NCBI GenBank assembly: GCA_023634235.1
Contig: JAMKCF010000006.1
Coordinates: 8,586,172-8,650,171, forward strand
Direction: 5' to 3'
DNA: 64,000 nucleotides
DNA from: Pisaster brevispinus
Taxonomy: Eukaryota; Echinodermata; Asteroidea; Forcipulatida; Asteriidae
Position 1 is the stretch's first letter. Each line of letters begins with the position of its first letter. The translations under genes and the position numbers were made by a program. This document shows, one piece after another, positions 41,956 through 52,239 of the stretch. Under the pieces are notes generated by a model. That model ran no database searches, was not told the DNA's origin, and saw nothing but the letters and a program-made list of their open reading frames with translations.

Positions 41956-44900
41956 TTAAATATCCGAAACCATGAAGAGATAGTCTGCTGAGCATGGCAG
42001 CTCAGGGTGACCCGGTGGCACCAACTCAAAGCCCATAAACTTGAAGGTTCTGATGAGTTGTGCTCTGTCCACTGTGTCTTGACGAAGGCCAATGATGACC
42101 TGTGTGCAGCCAAGATACTCTTCAGCAGCATCAAGAAGAGCAACAAAACTATGAGGAAAAAAAACAAACAAAAAACTAATTGGGATATTCTTTGACATGA
42201 AAACTGCCGTTGTTGAACCAGAACTTGCCCAAAGCAAATTGAAGACACCTTGCATTGGCCACCATTGCTGAGGTCAAACAATGGAAATGTGCGTGCATGT
42301 GCGCACCCCGCACAACTCTCAGCCAATGATAGGTCTTCAGTGACGTCAGTGAGGGCGCTGTTTGGGCATATGCAAGGGGTGTATTCTTTAGTACATAAAC
42401 CACAAGGGAAACTGACTGGGTAAATTTTAAATAATTTCGGGTTAAACAAAGAAAAATTGACTGGAGCGGGACTTGGACCTGCGACCGGTGCTCTACCACT
42501 TGAGCTGGTCTTGATTTACCTTACTAGATAATAGAATAAAGATTTTGTCTTTATAGCCAATTGTTGTACATACCTGTCTCTACTTCCCTGATGTGCTAAA
42601 TCATCTGGCACCAGAACGTACAGCCGATTGTTCCATAACACAGTCTCCCACACCAACTTCCTATTATCCGTCAAATTATGAATGAAACGAAGAAACATCT
42701 TGTCCCCATCACCAAGAACACCTGCTCCATTTTCAGCCTGAGTGAATAAATTAAAAAAATTAGATTACCCGTTAGTATGTAGAGAGCTGTGAGGGGTCAA
42801 GCGCAAAAGGAAGTTGAGGTAGAAAGGGCATTTGTATATTCGGTTTGTGGTAACACCAAGTGTATCTACTTTGATGTGTAGATTTTGTTCTTGCTATTTA
42901 TTCTACTGCCGCGGAATAGATTTTGGAATTCGGGAGACTTACGTACTACTTACTAACCTCTACCTGGGTGGAATTTCGCTTAGTGAATCAAGGGGACCTC
43001 TCATTATTAACTTCACAGTCGCGGAGGGCCTTTGTAATCTCATTTAACAACCCTGCAGCAATGGACCTGTTTGGGTGGAGCATCCCTGTGGTCCTTGTTG
43101 GCACATGCTGAGAAGTTTTTTTCAAGACAGTTTGTTTTGCATTTTTTCAACAACTTTTTCCCCAGTGTATTGTTTACATGTCCAGGTATTGCCTGGGTTA
43201 ATTTACGTTTATTTGTTTGCTGAATTAATTAAGTTTTGTAATTTGGTTCCATCTACCATTGACATTTGGCATATCAATTTTGTACACAAAGGATGCCGGC
43301 AGAGTTTTGTCCTACCCTATTCTAACCAAATCACTAACCCATGTTGATTGACACCCCAGATAGGATGAGCCGCATGGTCCAGCTTAGGATAGCATGGCAA
43401 ATGAGCTGACCAATGTGGTTAAGGCAATGAACATCTTAAAGCATGTGCTGACAGCGGTCCTAACTGCAGGGTTTTAAAGGAAGTTAAGGAAGGGCATTTA
43501 TGTTCTCATTTAACACGAACATCATGCATATATGCGTCATGCAGCTTCCCTGTCCCTTATGCCGAGGTCAAGTCTACAGCAAGTATCGTGTACATCAGGT
43601 TCAAACCTCATGTGCAAGTTGATCCATGTCAAGGTCAATTTTTACTACCTAACTGGCACAGCAGTAGGTCTTGAGGTCATAAACTGGTATACTTTCCATG
43701 CTCAGAAACCATTATTAAAAAGTCATGTAAAAAAACAAATCAAATAATTTACTGAAAAGACGGATTGTACAATACAATGTATGTATTAGTAGAAAATTGA
43801 ACCAAAATGTTGTTTTGTCTAAATTGATGCTTTGTCATCAAACCCAATGCCAAGATTTATATTTGCCGGGAAAACAACATTTACAGGAGATTTATATGGT
43901 CAAAAAAGTGTTTAAATAAGAAAGCACAAAATTTCCCTCTTCTATGATTTGAACTCTTATTTTTCTGTGCTTGGTAATTAAATTATTTTGTCACTTATGA
44001 TTTTTGCAAGATTGCTGAGAGACAATTTTGATTGCATTTCAGATACTGCATGGGTCCAACTTCATAGAGGTGTTCAAGCAGACTTTTGCTGCTAAGCAAA
44101 AAAAAAACAAAGACCAGGATACCAGTCACAGATTGTACATGGGAAATGGCACATGTATTTGGGTTGGTAACCTTATTCTGGTAAGCATAACTTTGTTGTG
44201 CTTAGCTATTTTTTGTGCTTAAACAGCTCTATGAAATTGGGCCCTGGTGGGCAAGAGGGAAACCTTACTTTGAAGAATGATGCAAATATGTCGTCGGCAC
44301 TGCTGTTTTCCTCAATGTCTTTCAGGAATAACTCCTGGCTGCTTCCTGAAGGAACATCAGGAATACCACTGGGATTCTCGGCAAAGCTGAAATATGTAGT
44401 GCTTCCCCGACTCCCTACGGTAACAATGATTAGAACAAAACAGGTCATTAGACATGCTAATCATGGACAGATGGAAGCGTCTGGACATGCGTCATGGAGC
44501 TACCCTGGCTGTGTGACAATGACTAACAAGGCAGTATCACTCGGGCATGATATTGAACCCCTGAATACAATTTGGACAATTTTTAATGGTTTTTTGAAGG
44601 TTGTTTTATAACAATCATACTGGTTTGTTTCTTTTAGGACAAAAACCATTTTAAGAAGAAAAAAACAAAAATAAAAAATTAAAAATCAGGTTAAAATACA
44701 TCCTATCCTAACTGTGACTCTCAAAACTGCAAGTTGGAATCTACATTATTTTATTTGCGAGAGTTTTATACACACTCGTACTTTAGTTTTCCAGTTCTGT
44801 AACTCAAAATTTGTAGTGACTGTTATGTTTGTGTTGTAATGCTCCTTGTCATCATCATAGACATTCATTGTGTTGACAGACTGTCTATGTCATGTTCCTT

Positions 44901-47900
44901 GTAATGGAATAGCACCCACAAATCCATGTATCTTTCTTATTAAAATTATAGGAGCCATGCTACTTCTATGTTACATATTTTCACATGGGAAAAAACCAAA
45001 ACCATTCCTCCCTTATCAACAGTCAAACAAATTCAAACTTTACAAAACATCCAACTCTATCTTTTTTTCTGCACCTCTAAATGACCTCTTCTACCAAAAA
45101 CAATCAACTATAAATTCAAAACATACATGTACTTCTGAAACACTTCTAAGCTGAAGCAATTCCTTTCACAACTTTAATTCAAGTTAAACAGTTGTGTAAT
45201 GTTTTCTTTTCTTTTCAATGGGGTATTTTATACAGTAAATATCATCCACGATACAATTTATCTCTAATGCAATCCACACTCTGATACATACGTGTACATG
45301 CACATGCAGTACAGTAGTATTGGAGTATATCCTTCAACTCTTTGTTTGTAACAAGAAAGTCACCGTGGAAACCATGAAGAGCACACCATTACCAAGGCAA
45401 CCAGTATACAGTTTATTAAGCCTATTATTATCTTATATTACTGTATTATGTCAGACTGGCTGCAGTGCATGTTCATAATTGTACGTTTACTCATCTTGTT
45501 TACAGGAAAGTGTTCACTTTTGCACTATCAAATTAACCATTATGTTTGCTTATTTTACGAGTCAACTTCGTTGTGACTTGCATTAGTTAATTTAGCTACA
45601 TGTACTAAGTATAAAATTCTGTGCTTCTTAAGTTCATAATGGGTTGTATAAATCTACAGGAATAAATTTATTGGGTAGGGTATATAAATGGCATGCATGC
45701 CTGCATGGTAGACTTAATATTACACCTCCACCATGTAAAACTTCCAACCATTCATAAAAAATCAACATTTATGAACCATATTTTTTTTAAATTATAAATT
45801 AGTTTGAACACAACTTGATCAGTTTTGCAATTAAACAGACTTAAAAATATAAAAAGTGGCCCATTTCTGTCGATCTAGAGTTGTTGTTGTTGTTGTTTTG
45901 GTTGTTGTTGTTTTGGTTGTTTGTTTTTTTTGGGGGGGGTTGGGGGGGCTTTCTAGTTTTGGGTTTATTTCACTGATGTATCTTTTATAAAATACCATAT
46001 GTACTTTTCTTGGGTAAAATAATCAGCAATTTTCAGTAGAAATTCAGAGCACATTGTTAAACAATTTACAAGCAGATTTCCTGAATTATTAGACACCAAG
46101 AGTCTCTTCAGTGTCTCCTAATAAATGACATTGCCCATATTTCTCACCAAACTTTGACAGCAAAAGAAAATTGTGTCATAGAAATATCACACCAGGTAAT
46201 CCTGTCACACTACACGCTTGTTTGAAATTGTGAAACCACATACAGTGGTACATGTTTCATTAGTCATAGTAACTTGACAGGAATTGTGAAACCACATACA
46301 GTGGTATGCTCGTTGAACCAGAGAAAGGGCTATCTAATAAGTGATACTGTCATATGAATGATTGTGCCATGCAGCATAATTGATGAGTGAAGCACTTTTG
46401 TTGACCTTTGGGTCAGACCTGACTCAACAGGTTTTATCTGGTTCCTGCTGGTTTCCTCGGATACAGATTTTATTTATGTGGATTCAATCATAATATTTTA
46501 ATACTAAGAGAGTTTATGGGAAAACTTCAGTTAATTTCAACTTGGAAAAAATTTCTATACATTAATGTAAAATATAATTTACAGTGTTGTTTAGCTTTTT
46601 TCTTCAAGAGTTCCTTGTTTTAAAAATGTATTATTATTTTGTTTTACAGAAAATAATGGCATCAACCAAAATATTCTTTTCAGAACATAAGAGGCTGGTC
46701 TTTTGCTTAGAAAATTGATACACAAAACATACAAAATACCAACAAAATTACGTCTCCATTGGCCTCTACTACTACTACTTGTACTAGGGCCCTCTCATAT
46801 AATATATAGTGTTCAGCCATGTCTCTGTACAGTACGTAGTACACATGAAAATAGCCCAAAATGGCACCATTTTCGACACAGCGTAGTGTTTCTCAACAGC
46901 TGTTGAGAAATTGAGCTATTGATGAATGAGTACACTTCTTGACTACTGACATCATTTTGCAAATGCATTTTGACAAAAACAGAGGAAAGTGTCCAGCACA
47001 GCAAGACTTCTTACTGTAAGTTAATTGTTTCCAATTGTTTCAATGCCACCGTTGCGAAACACAAATGAGGAAAATCACCTGATCAGCTGATAAATTGCAT
47101 CCCTGCATTTGGAGCGACTTCCTTCAAAATAGACCTTATCGCCAATTCGCCTGGTTGATTTTGCTGAATGGCCGAAAGGTGCTGTGGGAAGGAAAAGGGA
47201 GCACAGTATGCCCCTTTTCCCTTCCCACAATGCCTTTCGGCCATTCAGCAAAAATCAACCAGGCGGATTGGCGATAAGGTCTATAGAATGGCTGCCGCAA
47301 ACAGTCTGCTCGCTATTCCAAAAAGTGCTGGTGGTGATAGGGGAGTTTGAAGAAAAAAAACCCCGTCTATTTTCTAGAACATTTTTTTAAAATTTCAGTT
47401 GTCATATTTACACCGAATCGAAGTTAAGAAGTCACTGAACACAAAAATAGCCTGTCAAAACAGTCGAGTCGTCCACACATTTGCATGATGAAAGCTAAAT
47501 AAATGGATGTGTGGCTAAAGGGGGGTAAAGGTTCACACATATTGTAAAAAACTGCCACAAAAAGTGTATATTCAACAGTGACAACACTTTCGCTGATTTT
47601 GTTGTACATATTTCATAAGAAAAACAGGCAAGTGTAGTGTGGTGTATGAATGACAATTGGAAATAACAAATAAACTAGGCCTAATTAATTTATTACTGTA
47701 CACTAAATAAAGCTCAAACTTGAAAGAGCATTACTTAACAAACAAGACAGTCCGTGTACACAAGGCACTACACTTGAAAAATTAATTAACTTTCATTAAG
47801 AAACCAAAACCAAAACCAAAACAACACTCCCCTTCTTTGCTTTTTATATCGCTTGGTAGAAGAAACCAACCCCAAAAACAACATTCATGGTAACATAAAA

Positions 47901-48176
47901 TGTAAAAATCTGATAACAACAAGAATGATATACTGCCAAAATACACTTTTAGTCGTTAATAAAAAACGACGAATCAGACAGTAGTGGCATTAGTGCGGCA
48001 CAAATAAATTGCGTAAAAATTATAAAAACCAAATCTTACAACATGGCGGCGACATCCGCAGAGAGCTTGCTGTTGAAGGTTGGCATTGTTGTTGTCTCCC
48101 CTCTTTGCGACGTCTCTTCTTCATGTTTATCGAAATTTTGATCCAGCTTGGCTGCTTTCTTTAGCGATAACACCAT
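41956..48176 (-). CDS. OAZ: Ornithine decarboxylase antizyme, complete, 4 coding exons, +1 frameshifted
   Basis: Antizyme binds ornithine decarboxylase monomers, sends them to the 26S proteasome without ubiquitin and lowers polyamine uptake. Coding exons: 48040-48176, 44269-44414, 42574-42737, 41956-42148. The first frame begins MVLSLKKAAKLDQNF, has an in-frame TAA upstream, and ends after 64 codons at QWYS-TGA (stop 44357-44359). Skipping one base there gives D-V-P-S-G and an open second frame to the TAA at 41956, about 212 aa in all (human OAZ1 is 228). The C-terminal half carries the family core: WETVLWNNRLYVLVPDD, GSRDSFVALLDAAEEYL and RTFKFMGFELVPPGHPELP (compare RTFSFLGFEIV.PGHP in vertebrates). 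Phases agree at all three introns. The acceptor of exon 2 is CCGTAG and its donor AAA/GTAAGG. Intron 1 is 3.6 kb. Which vertebrate paralogue it matches best cannot be settled, so only the family symbol is given. Confidence 0.94.
42385..42515 (-). mobile_element. tRNA-derived SINE fragment in OAZ intron 3
   Basis: CCACAAGGGAAACTGACTGG, ATTGACTGGAGCGGGACTTG and a truncated head with GACCGGTGCTCTACCACTTG. Same family as 2516-3025. Confidence 0.6.
44052..44244. mobile_element. GGGCCCAATTTCAT element 24 nt from the OAZ exon 2 splice site
   Basis: Starts GGGTCCAACTTCATAGAGG and ends GCTCTATGAAATTGGGCCC. The right end lies only 24 nt from the exon that holds the frameshift site (exon edge 44269), inside intron 2 just after the 5' splice site. 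Confidence 0.7.
44323..44354 (-). promoter_or_regulatory. Two small potential RNA stem-loops 3' of the shift site
   Basis: Directly after the UGA the transcript can form UUCC-loop-GGAA (44354 down to 44343) and CAGGA-loop-UCCUG (44337 down to 44323). Vertebrate antizymes have a 3' pseudoknot that stimulates shifting, so structure here could act similarly. I did not fold the sequence by energy and the stems are only 4-5 bp, so chance is possible. Confidence 0.3.
44357..44362 (-). promoter_or_regulatory. OAZ: Programmed +1 ribosomal frameshift site (UCC UGA U)
   Basis: The antizyme mRNA reads UAU UCC UGA UGU. The zero-frame codons are UCC (44360-44362) and the UGA stop (44357-44359). The next base is U, giving the UCC-UGA-U core found at antizyme shift sites in most animals. 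Moving +1 turns UGA-U into GAU (Asp) and opens the second frame, which encodes the whole conserved domain. The zero frame ends WYS-stop, like WCS-stop in vertebrates. In the family, polyamines raise shift efficiency, forming a feedback loop. That regulation is known for the family and inferred here. Confidence 0.93.
45880..45960. repeat. (GTT)n microsatellite with G-run
   Basis: GTTGTTGTTGTTGTTTTGG units followed by two runs of 7-8 G in OAZ intron 1. Confidence 0.8.
47129..47284. mobile_element. 156-bp near-perfect hairpin in OAZ intron 1
   Basis: Two arms of about 72 bp start ATAGACCTTATCGCC and end GGCGATAAGGTCTAT, with a loop around AGCACAGTATGC. I count only about six differences or small gaps between the arms. 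Shape and TA-type flanks fit a MITE. Transcribed as part of the OAZ pre-mRNA it would make a long double-stranded hairpin. Confidence 0.8.
48084..48086 (-). other. Second in-frame AUG (Met31) in antizyme ORF1
   Basis: Codon 31 of ORF1 is ATG, inside TTTMPTFNSKL. Human OAZ1 also has a second in-frame AUG near codon 34 followed by Pro (MPLLSLHS), and the two starts give isoforms that differ in a mitochondrial-targeting N-terminus. The similar position suggests a shared two-start arrangement. Use of this start is not shown by the sequence. Confidence 0.5.
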
Positions 48177-48466
48177 AACTTCAATTTGTAGGCACTTGAG
48201 TCGAATTTTTTAGCCTTTACTACTGCCTGGGAAAGAATTTGGTTAGGGCTCAAGGAAAGAAAGACCTGTTCTGTCGCTTGTGTACGTCCAAGTCCAAGGA
48301 AGGGATGATGCCAACCGTATACGTCACTCACGTACAACCACCACACGACTACATGTACTAACACACACTCGGCGGTCGGTTAATCTCATCGTAGAAAACG
48401 AAGTGCTGTGACGCGTGACGGCCGCCACAAAATACACACACACATGCCAATGATCATGATGACAAT

Positions 48467-48625
48467 GGGCCTTTTCCAAACCACTGCACGAGTACACTTT
48501 GGCTCCGGCTTGGGCTCCGTCCGCCTGATATTGAAGCCCCTTGAGGAAAGCGTACGTTTTCTAAATAAAATTATGACGGGGCCAAAGCCGGAGCCAAAGC
48601 CCAAGTCGTGGTTTCGAAAAGGCCC
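48467..48625. mobile_element. GGGCCTTTTCCAAACCAC inverted-repeat element upstream of OAZ
   Basis: The left end GGGCCTTTTCCAAACCAC is answered by GTGGTTTCGAAAAGGCCC, and GGCTCCGGCTTGGGC by GCCAAAGCCGGAGCC. It lies about 290 bp upstream of the OAZ start codon, in the likely promoter region. Confidence 0.65.
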
Positions 48626-48877
48626 AAATAGTCGACAGGGCCATGCGCCCTACTGTGAATAAAAGAAACTGCTTGTTGTGGGCGCGTTTAACTCGGGGAA
48701 AAACAGCCCCCCTCCGATTTAAAAAAATAAATAAATAAATGTACTTGATATATAAATAAATATAACTAAAAGTTATCAATGAAGGGTAGATAAGTTATTT
48801 AGTGGAAAGGAACTGTTTCATGTTTTATTCAACCAATATACACATAACTTTTATTACGACCATAGAGAGAAAGATGA

Positions 48878-49015
48878 CGACATAGAGTCAAATAGCTAGC
48901 TCCCTGTGACCATGGAGGAAGGATGGTATGAGTGACCATAGAGAAATGACATAGAGAACCCTTTCTCTATGGTGACCATGGAGGGGGTTTCCTTCCTCCA
49001 TGGTGTGACCCTGGG
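48878..49015. repeat. ACCATAGAGA / CCATGGAGG inverted-repeat patch
   Basis: Repeated CCATAGAGA, CATAGAGA and CCATGGAGGAA motifs in both orientations, ending TTCTCTATGGTGACCATGG and TCCTCCATGGTG. Similar CCATGGAGGAAG sequence is near 160. A small hairpin element. Confidence 0.5.
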
Positions 49016-49601
49016 TGTGAAAAAGATCGAGTCCTTGCTCTAAGATTAAATTAATACTTGCAACCTTGCATCATAAAGGATGACATTTTGTTGCACTTTG
49101 ACTTTACAAATAAATTTGTGTTTTTTCCCCTTTTTGTGACTAGATTTTAATGGTGAAAAGGTACTGAGTTTTCACTGTCACATAAACAGAATTTGTGGGC
49201 GTAGTGTCAAAGGAGATGCCTAAAACACGAGGGGTGCAAGTTTGAATCCTTCATTTTGGGTTACTACATTTGCCCCCCAAAACATGATGTATTTAAGCAA
49301 ACCATTTTGTCCATTGGGTTATCCATGTTAACAAACACATTATTTCCATACCCACATAATTTTTTTAATTATATTTCACGTACATTTCACTCAAATTTTT
49401 TATCATAAAACAACTTTAAATTGAGCAGTACGGTTCAACCATTCTTGCTCTATGCTTCAACTTGAAGGGGGAAAAACATTACTGTTCACCACAAAGTTGA
49501 TGAAGACACTTTTCCTGACACAAATTAATGCACACGAAACAGCCGATTCTGATCTATGCATATATTGCTGATGTTGTTTTATTTAAAAAATCTGAATCAT
49601 G

Positions 49602-49774
49602 AATAGACCTTATGCATTGATGTCATAATGCCGCCATCTTGGAGGTAAATTGATGATGAAACAACGGGAAGGCACAAATTTGTATGCGCGGCACACACAA
49701 TTGGCCAATGAAAACCTTTAGACCTCTAGATGAAGGCGACTTACTCAAATGACTTAATGTGCATAAGGTCTATT
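49602..49774. mobile_element. AATAGACCTTATGCA inverted-repeat element
   Basis: Perfect 15-bp ends: AATAGACCTTATGCA and TGCATAAGGTCTATT with a non-repeated interior. The first ten bases match the end of the hairpin at 47129-47284. Confidence 0.75.
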
Positions 49775-50360
49775 ACACTTGTTTACGTATCCTCAGTTAA
49801 ACTTCTCTTTATACGCTGATTCAAACAATATCAAATATACAATGCAGAAAATTCGACATAAGAAAATATCATACTTGATTTGAATAGCAAAAATATCCCC
49901 TAAACTGAATACTTACACCATAGGAATACATAAAACTAAAATTTTTACAAAATTATGAGAATACAAAATTTCTATATATAGTACATGTGTACCTCATGAC
50001 CAACTGACAATACCCCTTTCTTAATATATATGCAAGACCTCATCATTGTCATCCAAAGCGAGGCTACTGGCGCAGTGCCACCAACACACCAATCCAGTAG
50101 GCCCTGCCCCATTTCACATTGAATGATCACATCCGCGGAACCTGTGATCCCCATTTGGCACTGCGCCTGTAAACCTCGATTTGGATTGCAATGATGACAT
50201 CATGTATAAATATTAAGAAAGGCGTGTATTCATTACTGACCCCTAGCGCCAGCGTCAAAATGTGTCTACTGTCTGCCACTCTCTTCATAAGTAAGTAAGG
50301 TTGCACGTACAAGCTATGGCAAACGTTCGAATGTTACATTGTTCAAAATGTGCACTTCAC
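49775..50360. other. No gene seen between OAZ and CALML4
   Basis: AT-rich DNA. No conserved exon was found between the OAZ 5' end and the CALML4 3' end; the rest of that interval is repeats listed separately (50427-50693, 51010-51385, 51977-52100). Confidence 0.45.
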
Positions 50361-50426
50361 TGTTTTACACAGGGGGACATTGACTCCCAAAATGGCGCAA
50401 CCAAGATTATTGTGATAATGACGTCA

Positions 50427-50693
50427 GGGTCCAATTTCATAGTGCTGCTTACTGGTAAGCAGATTTTTACACTAACTATAGCATAAAAATTGTATTTCAT
50501 AGGTTAGCAAGACAATTAGGCAGTCAGCTTGCGCGTTCACTATGGATTTGCATTGTTACGCCATTCATTTTCATACAGTAAGCACCAGAAGGTTAGCATG
50601 CCTCTTCATATGCTTATGATTAGCCGCGCTATGAATTGAAAACTCACAGTAAGCACAAAATCGGCCGCTAAGCAGCTCTATGAAATTGAGCCC
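50427..50693. mobile_element. GGGCCCAATTTCAT element inserted in an older repeat
   Basis: Starts GGGTCCAATTTCATAGTGC and ends GCTCTATGAAATTGAGCCC. The flanks AGATTATTGTGATAATGACG and TGTGAAATGGGTCAATAC are contiguous, uninterrupted, in the related repeat at 62752-62835. Confidence 0.75.
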
Positions 50694-51009
50694 ATGTGAA
50701 ATGGGTCAATACTGACTTGGTTTAAGAATAAGAAAACAAACTAAATAACAATCATCATGACCACCATACATTTTTTTTTTAAAGATCTTTGGTTGATTTG
50801 CCTTTTTTTTCTAACCTAACAAACCTCCATAAAACATTACCAACCACCTTGAATACAGACCTATATCCTAAATCTCTCATAAATAATATTTGAAAATTAA
50901 GCTTCATATGATGTAGAAAGTGAGAAACAAATAAACTAGTTCACAGGAGACAACCATGTAATAGTAATACGCATTTGTTATACAGTGCTTTTCACACCCG
51001 AAAGGGTGT

Positions 51010-51385
51010 CCAAAGACATTCATTTTATTTTATAGGTTCGCAGAGCTATGTTTTGAACTACAAGACCTATTTTACATGTATATTTTTTTACATGTATCAT
51101 CTTGTAACGGTCGACAAGGTGCTATGGTGCAAACTTAATGCAGGTGAAATGATAAATGTACTGGGTTCTTTTACGTGCATTACACAACACACAAGAATTT
51201 TTGGCTTTAGGCATGTTAGGTCCAATCCAAAGGATGAAGCAATAATGGTCAAGTGTCTTGTTTAAGGAGGAGACAAGTGTCAAAACCGGAACTCAAACCC
51301 ACACCCTGCTGATCAGAAACACCAGAGCTTGAGTACAGTGTGCTTGACCACTTGGCCAAGGCACTTAAAAGACATGGTGGTTTTG
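51010..51385 (-). mobile_element. tRNA-Leu-derived SINE copy
   Basis: Contains GCAATAATGGTCAAGTGTCT, CACCCTGCTGATCAGAAACA and CTTGACCACTTGGCCAAG, the reverse of the tRNA-like head at 26010. The body reaches back to the GGTTCGCAGAGC region near 51035. Confidence 0.6.
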
Positions 51386-52239
51386 AGAAACCTAGAGGTG
51401 AGATAATTCTCAATGCTTCAAACACTAAGCTGTATTCCTGAAGATGAACAGAGCACACTGTTTGAAGTGCCGAAACTCATCTCACCTCTGATTCTTCTCG
51501 AACCACCCAGGTATTCTTTCAAGAAAAGATTGCTAAATGGTTGTCTCTTGCACACTAGTGTATTTGCTTCTCTTAAAGTCGTCATGTTCCCTGTTTACAC
51601 AGGGATATTCCAAATAATTATTTTCATAAACAAAACTATATAGGACCACACGTTATTCCCCTCTCGCCTCTGATAAGACCTGTGTATTGACCCTTTGCAC
51701 AAAAGGAACGCACCTCTGCTCAATGGGCTTCTTCTATTTCCACCGTTTTGGGAGTTGATTCCTTTGTCAACATTTTGTTGTACATTTTGACTACCAAAAT
51801 GGCGGACAGAATATCAGTGTAAATGCACTGCGCATTGGGGGTCAATACAAACAATACTACTTCACTGTAAATAATGGCCTTTTTTTTCAAATGTAAAGCT
51901 GTATGAATCTATCAGAATGCTTCAGGAAGACAACGTCATACAAAAACCAGCAGGCTGGGATAAGATTAGAATGCCTGAGCTCAATTTCAGGAAACACTGG
52001 GATTCTGAGATTCATCTTAAATGAGTTGTCAAAATCACTGTAGACATTCGTATTGTGACAAACTAGCAATTAAGATTGATACACATTAAGATTGATACAA
52101 CATGGAATTGAAGGGTTCTTTAGACTCAGAACTATGCCGTCCCTAAGTAAACATGTTCTTCGAAAATAAACTATTAAATAAAAATCAACTCAACTGGGCA
52201 TATTACAAACTAAAATTCAGAAACTGGCTTGGTCTCATT

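Noticed and set aside
41946..42449. 167-codon minus ORF overlapping OAZ
   Set aside because: It is a different frame over OAZ exon 4, intron 3 and a SINE; the antizyme frame is the conserved one.
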